Part shown: one piece after another, positions 46,334 through 57,728 of the stretch
How the letters are laid out: each line of letters begins with the position of its first letter
How positions within the stretch are numbered: the stretch's first letter is position 1
Source of the DNA: Malus domestica
Taxonomy: Eukaryota; Streptophyta; Magnoliopsida; Rosales; Rosaceae
Direction of reading: 5' to 3'
Length of the DNA: 64,000 nt
NCBI RefSeq assembly: GCF_042453785.1
Contig: NC_091670.1
Coordinates: 39,629,501 to 39,693,500, forward strand
The notes under the pieces: model-generated
What the model was told of the DNA's origin: nothing
Database searches by the model: none
Seen by the model: the letters and a program-made list of their open reading frames with translations, nothing else
Position numbers and translations under genes: made by a program

Positions 46334-47483
46334 CAGAGGCGAAGCTACGTAGGAGAGAAGGGGGGCGTTCGCCCCTCCGCTCGCCGGAAAACAAAGGCAG
46401 GAGCGACGCTTGAACCCCCCTGGTTTGGCCGGAAACTGGGGAGCACCAGGTTCTGAAACCAGAAACAGAGGTAGCTCGGGGAAGACGACGGGGAGGTATT
46501 TTTTTTTAATTTTAAAATCCAGGCCAAAACGACGTTGTTTTGGCCCTGGTAAAAAAAAATTAATTTTTTTGGCAAACGACGTCGTTTTGGTTGAATGAAA
46601 TAAAAAAAAATATATAAACGGGGGGACCACTGGTCCCCATCCCCATCTAAACCCTAAACCAAATTAAAAACCCTTCATCTTTTTCCCCAAATCCCATCCC
46701 GTCAGTCCCCCCACCCCACCTTTCCCCCCCCCCCCACACGACAAAACCTTCTGTCCTGTAGCAGATAGACCAGACACATCAGTCTGCAATTGCAAGCACA
46801 CTGCACAGCCACTCCAAATTCCAATTAAGGTAAAATTTTTAATTTATTTCAAACCCTAATTGATTATTGAATATAAATTTTTGTTTAATTGATGTAGGAT
46901 TACAAGGTTATACATTATATGGTTATTGATTATAGATTATTCATATGAATACTATGATTATTGATTTTTTTTTTTGAAGTACATAAAAGAGGATTGATAC
47001 ATTATATATACATTAACATAATGAACCCCAATTCAACTAACTAAAACCCTCCTTCAAATGCATTGTTGGTACTTATTAATTACATTTGTAGTCTACATAC
47101 TCTACTGTAGAATAAAAATTGATTATTCATATGATATGATTGTTGGTACTGATTAATTAAATTCGTAGTCTACTCTAGGATTAAGAGTCTAAGATATATT
47201 TGTTTTTCTTTCGTTATACAGTTACGTAATGGAACGATATTATAAGAAACAGTGCTTAAATCATTCTCCAAATATTCCGGATAGTCCTCCTCTTATTGAT
47301 AATGAGCCTATTATGCAACGTTTTCTTGACATGAAACCTCGTCGACAACAATTGTAATTTGTTTTTATTGATTAATTATGGAAGACATTATTATATACAA
47401 AGATTTAGTTGTTGCTATTTTTTTTTAACCTTGCACTGTTTTAAGTTCGCCCCTCCCCCTGAGAAATCCTGGCTTCGCCACTG
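46334..47483. mobile_element. hAT deletion derivative, 1,150 bp
   Basis: The left end CAGAGGCGAAGCTACG and the right end, on the minus strand, CAGTGGCGAAGCCAGG are hAT-type terminal inverted repeats. A perfect 8-base duplication AAATGGTG lies at 46326-46333 and 47484-47491, the hAT hallmark. Subterminal sequence on both sides repeats TTCGCCCCTCC. Inside is only the start of a transposase gene (47229-47357). It is non-autonomous. Confidence 0.93.
47229..47357 (+). pseudogene. Amino-terminal stub of a hAT (TTF-type) transposase
   Basis: An intron-like acceptor (ATACAG) precedes ATG 47229. The 42-codon frame reads MERYYKKQCLNHSPNIPDSP and ends FLDMKPRRQQL. MERYFK-type starts are typical of plant TTF zinc finger proteins with a hAT dimerisation domain. 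The zinc finger, catalytic core and dimerisation regions are all deleted. Confidence 0.7.
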
Positions 47484-47491
47484 AAATGGTG

Positions 47492-48244
47492 TGCTCTTTG
47501 GCTTAGCCTTTAGTTAGAGACGATTTTCAGGCTATTTTTGACCCTTTGACCCTCTGAACTCTTCAGTTGGAGATGATTTTATACACAAAGAGCTAGACAG
47601 AGGAGTGTTGGACGCATGTGCAGCAGTCAATACTAGTTTGGTATGTCATTTCATCATGGTCTTGGTACGTTCTAAGCGGATTGGGTTCTTCTGCCTTCTG
47701 GAAGTGTGTATTTTGTGAGATCATAGTCATCTAACTAATCTAACGGTTCTCAGAAGACTACATCAATGAACCACTAAAATAAAAATGGGCTCACTTTAAG
47801 GCTCTCAATCCTTGTGGGCTTTACTAAGAAAAGACAATGTAGAATCCAACACTATTTGGGCTTTGAAATGTGTTGGGCCTTTGAGCATTTCTCGCGGTAT
47901 GTTATCCACACACCTTTTCCATCTTTGACACTTTGACACACTTTTATTTTATTTTTATCGATGACTTATTTTCAATTATTCAATTAGACGGTTAAAAATT
48001 AAAATCAATATGTCAAATCGTTAATAATAAAAAGCCAGTAATTATATATCTCCAAATAATGGTTTAACATGTATCACATTGCAGGGATGACTTTTGTACT
48101 CAACTAATCACAGCACTCCACGTATCCGAAATGCCATGTGTTCTGTAGCCGACGGAGACAAGTGAAGGAAGCTCTGAGTCTCAGCGTCCCCGCAAACCTC
48201 CAAAGAAGGCGCACCGTACCAACCTACACAGTCGCGCACTCAGA
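47492..48244. other. Intergenic DNA and FES1-type promoter region
   Basis: 47492-47575 is the right part of the interrupted MITE. The rest has no supported coding sequence and should contain the promoter and leader of the CCCH gene. Confidence 0.5.
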
Positions 48245-51200
48245 ATGCCTCACAGCGCCGATGACAAATCTCCGGAACCGGCCGAATTCTCCGGCTCCGA
48301 CATCGAGGAACAAAAAGAAGAAGAAGAAGAAGAAGAAGACCCCGAATTGTTAGAAGAAGAAGTAGAAGAAGAGGAAGAAGAGGAGGCGGAGGAGGCGGAG
48401 GCGGAAGAAGAAGAGGCGGAGGGGGAAGAGAATATGGAAGACGAATTAGAAGGAAGGGTTGAAGTGGATATGGATCTTTCAGATTCACCAATTCGATCCC
48501 GTGATCATCACAACGGTTATTTACCTCTTCTATTAACCTACTTTCAATTTAAATTAATTAAAATTCGTTTGATTTTTTTGGGATATCGGTGTTTTTGCTT
48601 TGTTGACTTCAAATTTGCTATGCATTTGGATTGATTCTGTTAATTATGGCTTGATTGTAGCAATTCATACTTCAATGCTGTGCCTTTTTAGCTTAATTTG
48701 GAAAATTATGTAATGCAATTGGGTTATAAAGAATTGTTGTAAACTTGGAACTGTAGTTTGAGGAGTATGGGAAAAGTTTCGTTTGCGTGTTTGAGCTTAT
48801 AGGTAAAGCATCTACTTGATTCGATGTCAATCCGTTATTTGGTCCAGTCATTACCCCCTTATCTAGAAAGCTGAATGTTCCCGTTTTATTGAAATTACTG
48901 CCAAAATTTAGCTCAATGATAGATTGATTTACTTGATTGTTATCGAATACGTATCAGCATTCTATCTCTCACCAACATTTTGGTATAAAAGATGATTATA
49001 TGGTTGCTAACAAGGATGCTGGAATCCTTTCAGGCCAGAGAACCTCTGTACACCTACACAATGAGGTCAATGGTCATCTGTGTAATAGTGAGATTATGGA
49101 TGCTAAAGTGGCCAGCTCATGTAGAGTTGGCGGGGAAGAGATGGCTGATGCCACCCCGATTAGGGATCATTTAGGTGAGGAGGTTAGAAGTGTTGTGAAT
49201 CCAGGGGATGAGATGAAACAAGTGGACATGCAGCAGAGGAATGGTAGAAAGCAAATAGATTCAAGGTGAGGTGGTATGTTGGCCCTTTATACTTTAAAAT
49301 TTTTCTTGTCTTAGAGCCAAGGCCAGTGCATTTTTAAAACTTGAGTGTTGGATTAACGTGTGTACCTGGTGGCTAATTATTTTCCTTTTGAACCAAACTT
49401 CTACCCATCCCACTAACTGTCAGGTTTTTCAGGTCAAGTGCTCTTGAGACAGGGACCACAACTGTGTCTCCTGCTGCTGAGACTAGTGGTCGAAGCAAGC
49501 CCCCAGCTATTATATGTGACTTTTATGCGAAGGGTTGGTGCATTAGAGGTAGTTCTTGTAAGTTCCTCCATGTGAAAGATAATCTGAACAGTTCTCAACC
49601 ACATCCTGAGGGAGATGTTGCTAATTCTACAAGAGAAGTCCAGCTTGATGAAGGTACGTTTTATTATCTACTTGGGTAGGAATGTCAAAAAGTACTCTCC
49701 TATGACCTTCTTATTAACACCCTTCTACTGTAACAGGTCTAAGAGACATTACTGTGAGAACAAGGTCACCTCGTTTTCGTGACCCTCTGGCTTCTTCAAG
49801 TGGAAGTGATTTTGCATTTTCTTCACATCTCAGTTCTGAAAAGATCCCATTTTTGGAACACATAGGAAGACAACACCAGTTTCATGAAAAGCGCAAGTTT
49901 CCAACAGTTATTGGAGAGGAGTCAAATGTGGGTGTGTCCACTGATGCAAAGAAATTGCATTCATCCAAAGATGATCCAGGCTTTCTCTCGTCACTTAAGG
50001 ATATAGGAAGGGATGATCAGACAAATTGGCCTGCTGTTAAAGATAATTCCATATTCATGAGCAGTTTGCATCCTGAGCCTGGATTTTTTTCAATTGGATC
50101 TATTTCATCATCAGGAAAGTACTTTATAGGGAAGAACTCTTCACATTCGAGCAGTATGGAGGAACCAGCTGGAATTTGGAGCCAGCGTATGCACCGTGAC
50201 CATAGTTCCCCACTTGTGAACCTTGCTTTGAATTCAAGCTCAAGAAATCTTTCAACTACTGCCTTGTTTCCAACTAGCCGTATTTCATCTTGGACTGGAT
50301 TTTCGTTGCCGTCTAGTTATTCCAATCTCGATTCAAGTCCTCATGATACTCTTAAGCTTTTTGATCAAAGTAGGGATTACCGTTCTTCTACTAGATCATC
50401 TCCCTTGCTGAAAAGCTCTTCCCCCTTCTCTAGTTCTGAATTGAAAAGTTTGCCGACCACCGTGTCATTGCGCTCTGCTGAAATTAAAACAAAACTTTCT
50501 TCAAATGATTGGGAGCCATCTGTGCCATTCCAGCCATCTTTTATTCTTCCTCGTGCATTTCTATCATCTTCGGGGAGGCAGTATGATCCTCTTCGTGACA
50601 GCATTGAGTTACCAAAGTTCTCAAACATCTCTGGTGAAGCTTCTTTCTATCCTGAAGGGGCAACCGTTGGGAATAAATTGCAACCGCAACATGGTGAATC
50701 TGCTAGTGGGACCACGCGGCCAGCTTGTGATGGTGATACAAACTCTATGTCTTCACATACTACGTATCATGAGAAGGTATTAGTTAATAGCTGCTATACA
50801 CGTGACCATAATTCCCCTGTAACTGAAGCAGAGACAGCGGGGACTTCTGCTGTCTGCCAAAATGGAACCATGACTGGAGAAGAAAATCCCTTGGGCCCTC
50901 CTCATCCCAAATGTAGTACAAAACAAAACAAAGCCAGTAGTGCCACTGGTGATTCTAGACATCAAAGTGATGGTTCTAGACACCAAGAAGGCACAAAATT
51001 AGGTAGATTTAGAGAAAAAAATGAAGTGGATGGTGAACATTTGACAGACGGAGATGTACAGCAAGAATCAAAAGCTGTGAAGAATTTCCGAGCGGCTCTT
51101 GTAGATTTAGTGAAAGAATTGTTAAAACCAAAATGGCGCGAAGGTAGTCTCAGCAAGGATGCACATAACATGATAGTTAAGAGAGCAGTAGAGAAGATTA

Positions 51201-51422
51201 TCAGTGCTTTTCAGCCCCATCAAATCCCATCTACCATAGAAACAGTTGTGCAATACCTGTCTGCATGCCGTCCAAAAATCTCAAAGCTTGTTGAGGTTAG
51301 CCCTTTTTTTTTCTTTAATTTTTTTGGTGATGATGTAATGAAGCAGATATTGGGTTTTGAGTGTAATCTGACAGCCACTTGTTTCATTGCAGGGATATGT
51401 TGAAAAATATGGAAAATCTTGA
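48245..51422 (+). CDS. FES1: CCCH zinc finger protein of the FRIGIDA-ESSENTIAL 1 type, 784 aa
   Basis: Exons: 48245-48515, 48992-49265, 49433-49653, 49737-51295 and 51393-51422, all GT-AG with matching phases, giving 784 codons plus stop. The amino end is very acidic, mostly glutamate from residue 21 to about 65. A single CCCH finger CDFYAKGWC...C...H follows at residues 210-228 (C-x7-C-x5-C-x3-H). A long serine-rich, low-complexity region comes next. The conserved end FRAALVDLVKELLKPKWREG, then AHNMIVKRAVEKI, finishes in GYVEKYGKS from the tiny last exon. This finger and carboxy block match FES1, a partner of FRIGIDA in activating FLC in Arabidopsis; outside Brassicaceae the role is unclear. 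Reading through the last intron gives a false longer end, and the correct exon 2 acceptor (AAAAG at 48991) makes the earlier ATG at 48937 intronic. Confidence 0.87.
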
Positions 51423-53230
51423 GATGTTTGGCAGTGATTTTTCTCTTGCAAATTTTCCTACGCAGTTTACTAATTGGAGGTTATGGACAGTTGGTTTAGT
51501 ATCCCCTGTTTTATATAATCAGAGTTGAGTTTTTGTAGAAAGTTGTTAATTTTCTTATAAGATTTATTGTTTCATAAGTTAGTTATGTTACCGACATTTC
51601 ATATATTTTGAGGTAAACGGTGTCATGACTGGAACTTATCTAGGTCTGTGTTAATCCTAGTCTGTGTTATAGAAAAATGGTTGTAATTCATTTCATTTTT
51701 ATGCAAGGAAGATTGCCTTAGGCTTGAACTAACTCAGCTTGAGGGTCTTTGCAAATTTTATCAAAGAGTCTGAATGCTGGTTCTTATTCTTTCTAAGGTC
51801 AGTCTTCAATTCCTTCCCTGCTTCAATTCAGAGGCGCTGTGGAGTGACGTGTTAAAATGAGAACTTTTGGTTTGGGAATTAATGATCACCCATATGGGAC
51901 CCTTATAGTTGAGCTTACAGTTTGTGCATTAGTCTTCCACAAGTTATGCTGGATATGTAATTGATCAAAATTTTGGTATCTTGATTCAGTATATTTGCAT
52001 AAACTCTTTTACTGCCTACAAAGAACTTGGAAGAGTGGCAGTTTTACTTTAGGATAGTAAAATGTATGGTTCTGATATTATAGATGCTTAAAGATGTTTG
52101 TTTTAAATTTATGAAATTCAAGTTGACGTATAATATGTGTAATTTGAAGTTTTACGCTCTCCATCCTCATTTTTGGTTATAATGATCTGTAATTGTGGTG
52201 TTCAGATTCTTCTGGACAATGTTTCATTATTTAAAGATATTTGTGGATTAAGGTAAACTCTCATTTTTTATGACTTGCCGTTATTTCATACTTTGTTAAT
52301 TTACTCTCATTATTTATGTAAAATGTTTTTGGGAGTTCTATTCTCAAGTGTTAATATCTGTATTTCGCACCCGATACCCACTGCCTAAAAGGGCCGGACC
52401 CTTTGAGCTAAGTAGTTGTTTTTCTTTACTGAGGTGTACATAATAATAGGAGAATAAGATCGATGTCCTAGTACCTTGTTACCTTTATTTGTCCTTAACA
52501 GATCAGTTTATCATCATGGAGTCCTAAAACCCTGATTTTCTTTGGGAAAATAAATTACATATGGGATTGTTGTTGAGGTCTGATAGCTGCAAGCCTGCAA
52601 CTAATTCAGGGTCAGTGTGCAGAAAGTGTAAAATCAATCATGCTGTAATGTTTTTTCCATTTTCCCATCTCTAGAATAAGGTAGATTCCACCAGATGTAT
52701 GATTTCTCAACCCGAGTCAAAGTATTTTTTTAGCATCAAAGGCCTAACCAGTTTCAACCACTAGCTTAGTCCTGGTATGATCAAGATTTAGGATTAAGTA
52801 AAAGAAGAGGGAAATGATACTGAGATGCCATGAATCCTGTAGGATGTTAGTTAATTTCCCGTGATTTCAGTAGGTTGAATTATACTTTTTGTAGTTCTCT
52901 TTACAATGCATCGTGTCGTTATGATGAAGCTTGAACTGGATTATAAAGAAGTCGGGGCTGTTTATCGGTTTATGGCATTGACTGCTGCAAAACAGATTTA
53001 TATTAGTGACTTCAAGTGACCTGAGACTGTTGAGAATCTGCCATCGAGTCGTTTAGTGATCAGAGCTTGAGAAAAGATATTCATGTCTGAATTTTTATTG
53101 ATTGTTGCTAACTGAAACAGACTCAGGTTATATTGAAGCCTCACTTCAAAGTCTTAAGTTTGTTCTCTACTAATTTATGGACTTTTGATTAGCTGAAATA
53201 GAAAGAATTGAAAGGAAAAGGAGCTTCATA
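51423..53230. other. FES1-type 3' flank and intergenic DNA
   Basis: No coding sequence is supported over 1.8 kb. The first few hundred bases are probably 3' untranslated sequence. I see no strong repeat or RNA gene. The next gene is read towards this region. Confidence 0.55.
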
Positions 53231-53770
53231 TCAATGTGACTTTCTCGACACTCTATGTGCTCCCTCGATTGGCTTAGCAACTTTGCATTCATTGCAAGGG
53301 AAGACAAATGACTTGAACATTTTCTTGCCGAACGATGATCTGGGTGCAGGCTTCTCCTTTTTCTCTTGGTTTCTGGATTCTGGATGTGGCTTAGCATATA
53401 CTTCTGTGACACTGGCGGTCTCAGTCGATCTCATATTTCTGGTACTTGTTGCTCGTACTGGACCTTTGATGCTGAGCTGCTCTGTCTCCGGACACTGTGT
53501 CGATTCAAGCTCGGTTGCTTTTGGTATGATCTGACCATTCGATATCAACAGGTCTGCCGGATAATGCTTGATTGGGTCGGTCACTATGGACTCTGAGTAA
53601 CTAAACTCAAACTCTCTGCCTTGTTTGTGAATTTGATTGGGTTTGTTAGCAGGAAGGCACTTGGATTGCTGATCCTGAACACACAATAGGTCAGCGAATG
53701 AGAAGGAATCGAGCGAACTGCTATCGGCTGCAACATCCACCGCAATCTTGTTTTGCAGGCGGGCAGCCAT
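53231..53770 (-). CDS. Unrecognised plant protein, 179 aa
   Basis: Single-exon frame starting MAARLQNKIAVDVAADSSSL. I do not recognise the family with certainty. The FSFADLLCVQ segment near residue 22, the EFEFSYSESIVTDP...YPADLLISNGQIIP segment near 53-82, and the basic carboxy end (KKMFKSFVFPCNECK, SRKSH) together recall plant proteins of the MAKR or DUF1645 sort, which have an F-x-F...PADELF-x-G-x-I-x-P core. No transmembrane helix or signal peptide is visible. The leader upstream of the start contains TATATATA at about 53808. The frame is long for chance, its composition is protein-like, and a TATA-like box sits at a sensible distance, so I think it is real. The overlapping plus-strand frames are shadows. 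Confidence 0.7.
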   Translation of the reverse strand: MAARLQNKIAVDVAADSSSLDSFSFADLLCVQDQQSKCLPANKPNQIHKQGREFEFSYSESIVTDPIKHYPADLLISNGQIIPKATELESTQCPETEQLSIKGPVRATSTRNMRSTETASVTEVYAKPHPESRNQEKKEKPAPRSSFGKKMFKSFVFPCNECKVAKPIEGAHRVSRKSH

Positions 53771-55354
53771 TGTTTCGATGATGCTTCATGGTTTCAAGCT
53801 TCCAGGTTCTATATATACAGTTCTGGTTAAGGGGAACGTGTGTGGATTTAACTATTTCTTTTTTGTCCTTTTTGTCGTTCAAGTTCGACTCACATAAATG
53901 TCAAAGTAATATATATTTAGCTTATTTTTAGCTACACCTCCTAGAACTCAATTTCAATCTCACTTGAGTCCCTGTAACTCAAAACTCGCATTTACTCCCT
54001 GAAACGCATAGTTCGCTCCACTTTGCCCCTTGAAACTCGATTTTGATCTCATTTTGCCTCCTGAAACATGAAATTCGTCTTTATAAAAACTCAAAATTCG
54101 ATTTTGATTTGGGTAAGCTAATCAATTTTTTTTTTCTTTCATCTCTTCAATTTCTTTTAAACTTTTATTCTTTGATTGTTGAATGTTAACCCATAATGAA
54201 GATTTATAATCAATTTATTACACTTGTGGTATAATTTTATTGGCTATTGGGTTCCACATATGTCTCAGGAGGCGATCTACAAGTTTCAGGGAGACGAGAG
54301 TCCACAAGTTAAAGTATAATTAATTTTGAGTTTCAGATAGTAAAGGGGTGACTTTTGAGTTACAGAGAGAAAAGTAAAATGAAAATGGAAATAAAAAAAT
54401 GTAGTTAAAAATAAGTCTATACATTTGTGATGAGTTCGTACTTGATTGCGACAAAGGCTCGTTGATGTTCACAGCAGGCCAGGCAATTTGTAGGCTTGTA
54501 GGGTATGGGCGTGGATGAAACCAAAGAATTAGCCGGTGTCAAAAGGTAAAGAAAGAATAAGGTGGTATTGAATTTGGTGAGATTGTAATTTTATATGATG
54601 TGGTTGTGGGGGTGGCCGGATGCCGACTGTAAAACCTTAAAGAAAAAGATTCCAGACAATCGAAAAAAAAGAAAGAGGGTTCCAGATTCCATGGAAGTTG
54701 TGTCTGGTGCTTTTGATCTCAACATGTTTTTTAATGCTTGGTTACAAAACTTTGCTTTACGAAGCTGATGTTACCGAGGATGGCAATGTTAATTAAATTA
54801 AATCGCCTAATTAAGAACTAGCTTAATGGTTTTGTTGGCGGAGTGGTCTTTGTCTAAAATAGGGATCTCAACTCTCTTTAATTGGAGAAAATTTTCAGTG
54901 TGTTCGGCGATACACCACATGAGGAACACTTCAAAAAATAAATTTTTCTTTACTTATATAATAACATATGACGTACCGGCTCGTGTGCTGACATATTGAA
55001 GAATCTTTCCTCCAATAGATGTACAAGTTTTGGTTTCTCTTAAAAAATTTCTCGTAACTTAAATTTTAGGTTTGAATTTTGTAAATGATAAGTGCCATAC
55101 TAATTTATTCTATTATCACTTAATGTGAATATAACGTTGGACAATCAAAATTCAAGTATTCATTAATTTTCGTTTGAATGAATGATCTTGAAAGGGCAAA
55201 TTGGATTGATTGTTGGGCCTTGAAAACGAGTCTATTAGTTGGATTTGAGAGGTGGATTTGGAAGGTGGGTTTTGGGCCTGGGCCTCAGGTCTGCCAAATT
55301 TTGTCATGCAGAAGGGATGACCTAATTGTTTTCATGACAATAAAATCAAAGGAA

Positions 55355-55503
55355 AACTAATGAAAATGACTTGAAAACTTTGAGTTTTAAAGATAAAGAC
55401 AAAATAAAAGGTAAAGTGAATAGTAGCAGGTTCGACTTTTTAGTGTAAAAATATGATTTTTCGTTAAAGTGAACATTACAATGTGCTTTTCGTTAAAACT
55501 CCC
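55355..55503 (+). repeat. Short dispersed AT-rich repeat, copy 2
   Basis: Related to 14441-14590. The right end TTTTCGTTAAAACTCCC and the inner ATGATTTTTCGTTAAAGTGA are better preserved here. Confidence 0.6.
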
Positions 55504-56625
55504 TAAAATCAAACGTATATATGCACTTGGTATTCCTTAGGTACAATGCTATTGGAGCAACGACTGACTAATTGTTTGTACTACGATTTTGCTAACTTGT
55601 CTCTAAATTTTAAAAACTCAATTAAAAAGCTCATAGAAGCAGCTCTCACATTTACTATTGAAACTTGATAACGTTAACCTTTTTGTCACTTCCTATGATA
55701 GCAATACTATAGCGGAATTGACTACAGTTTTATCAAACGGTAATAAACTAAAATAAAAACGTGAGCCTGTAAAAATAGAATGTGTAAATAGCACTAATAT
55801 ACGGATAACTTTAGTCTACTTGACAACAAAAGAGGTTCCAACGTGTCAATCTGAGCCCTGTCTCTCCCATCACTGTGTGGGCCCCACATTGCTCTGAGGA
55901 ATAGGACAAGTATTTGTAAAGTGAGCGTACACTTGTGAAGCAAAGCCCCAACTCAATCACATTTAGATATGTGATGGATATTTTTTGGCGGGACCCACAT
56001 TTACCAAGTCTTCATTCTTATCCATTTCCCTCGGAGTCCGGATTCTCGCTGCTGCGAGGATCTAAAAAATTTGTGAATTGTATTTATTTATCGTAAATCG
56101 TGTTATCATAAATTCTTTTAAATATTTTTATTTAAAAATAAACATAAATAGTATTTAACAAAACTGATCGTACAATGTAAGATAAACGAACACGATTTAC
56201 AAAACTACAAGATCATCATCAAAAGAATCCGAAAAGGACCTTGTTGGTTTCCTTCGTCCTTTTCTCTACTATCATTTGTCCTATAGCCATCATAAAACAA
56301 TTATCGCTAGATTACGTACCTATTTTCATTTTTCACAAATTTTGTATAATTTTTGCAGTTAAATTGAATAAGTTAAAAGGAACTAATGACTAAATGTTAA
56401 TAAAATTATGTACGAAGTGAAATGTGTGTGAAAACAAAACACAATCCCTAATCGTTACCCTACGCACTGCCCACAATAATCCGTGATTAAATGTTAATGC
56501 TACCAGCTGGAAGTAGCAAAACAAAAGATGGCAAATTAGCAAAATTTTAATGAGGGATGAGATATTTTAGCTTCAAGTTGTATTATAAATACAACCATCT
56601 AGCCCCAAAGACCATCAGATAGAAA

Positions 56626-56690
56626 GAGAGAGAGAGAGAGAGAGAGAGAAAGAAAAGAGAAGAAACGAAGAGAGAGGGAGAGAGAGCAAA
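56626..56690 (+). repeat. GA-rich tract in the DRM1 leader
   Basis: GA repeats with few interruptions end just before the start codon, about 40 bases after a likely TATA box at 56584. GA-rich leaders are common in plant genes, and the same tract type precedes the ERF and RLP4 starts here. Confidence 0.85.
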
Positions 56691-56691
56691 A

Positions 56692-57728
56692 ATGGTTCTT
56701 CTTGAAAAGCTTTGGGATGATATTGTCGCCGGACCTCAGCCGGAACGCGGCCTCGGCAGGCTTAGGAAGGTGTCTCCTAGGCCCTTGAATGCAAAAGGTA
56801 CTCAGTTGTAATTCTCTGAGCACGACGTTCGTTCTTTCTTATCCGATCGCACATGTTTCTATTTGACATGAAGTTTACCGCTTCTTAATATGTTACTTGC
56901 TATGTATTTAGATGTTTTTGTTCTGGGTTTTAAAAATTATTAATTTGGTGATGTGTAGAAGGGGAAGGAGAGTCGAGCAAGTTGGCGATGCCGATGAGCC
57001 CGGGAACACCAGGAACCCCAGGAACCCCAGGCACACCAGTATCTGCTCGTGCTAAAGACAACGTTTGGAGGAGTGTTTTCCACCCTGGTAGCAACCTTGC
57101 CTCCAAATCCATGGGTAACCAGGTTTTCGACAAGCCACAGCCCAACTCTCCCACTGTCTACGACTGGTATGTATACGTAGCCTAACCCTAGTAACTTACA
57201 AAACTGGTTACAAACTTTTAACCGAAATAATAACCGAAAGATACAGATAAGGATACTATATGCACTGTTTACGGCTTATTGTCGGTCTAGTTTCATTCCA
57301 TTTTATCGTAGGGTCCATAAGGACGTGCTAGTCGGGCAACAGATTGGAGCCTAACGTCTAGGGGTCTTGGTGGATTTTAGCAAATTTATTATATTTCGGG
57401 TAAATAAATGTATTTATACTTAAAATATATATAATTTCATCGTAAACTACAAAATAGAACAGTTTGATTGGGATAGTGATTAGTTGTCTAGCGCCGAGCA
57501 GGGTTAAGCGGGAATTTTTAGAACAGTTTAACACAGGTTTATGGCCGGTTCTTGTGCATATTTCTAAAATTAACGTAAGTTAGTTGATCTAAGCCGTAGA
57601 TCAATGATCTGTTTGTTGGGTTTCGATCTATATGTTTTCTTGTTGCTGTCATGGGTTAAATCTTTTAACGTACGATCTGATCTCACAGGCTCTACAGTGG
57701 GGAGACCAGGAGCAAGCATCATCGTTAA
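56692..57728 (+). CDS. DRM1: Dormancy-associated/auxin-repressed protein (DRM1/ARP family), 117 aa
   Basis: Exons 56692-56797, 56959-57166 and 57689-57728 join in frame to 117 codons plus stop. The protein begins MVLLEKLWDDIVAGPQPERG and continues LGRLRKVSPRPL. The middle has the four-fold Gly-Thr-Pro run of this family after SKLAMPMSP (GTPGTPGTPGTPVSAR), then VWRSVFHPGSN, and the end is TVYDWLYSGETRSKHHR. These blocks define the dormancy/auxin-associated family, with very short last exon and usual length of about 110-125. The proteins are intrinsically disordered and small; transcripts rise in dormant buds and fall with auxin or sugar, and overexpression represses growth. The molecular role is unknown. 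The middle frame alone looks like a 67-residue protein, but it reads into the second intron. The GTP run is encoded by a near-perfect 9-base DNA repeat. Confidence 0.94.

Larger units (their letters stand above)
53771..56691. other. Intergenic DNA with several repeat remnants
   Basis: No gene. About 53918-54425 has inverted ends (TAGCTTATTTTTAGCTACA against TAGACTTATTTTTAACTACA on the minus strand) and inner repeats of a CCTGAAACTCGATTTTGATC-like phrase, so it is probably a MITE of about 500 bases. 54893-55012 is a diverged copy of the family at 445-610. The last ~300 bases should hold the DRM1 promoter, with TATAAATAC at about 56584. Confidence 0.55.

Noticed and set aside
48937-48991. Using ATG 48937 as a start or as part of exon 2 of the CCCH gene
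   Set aside because: With exon 1 ending in phase one, only the acceptor at 48991 keeps the frame; the earlier part is intron.
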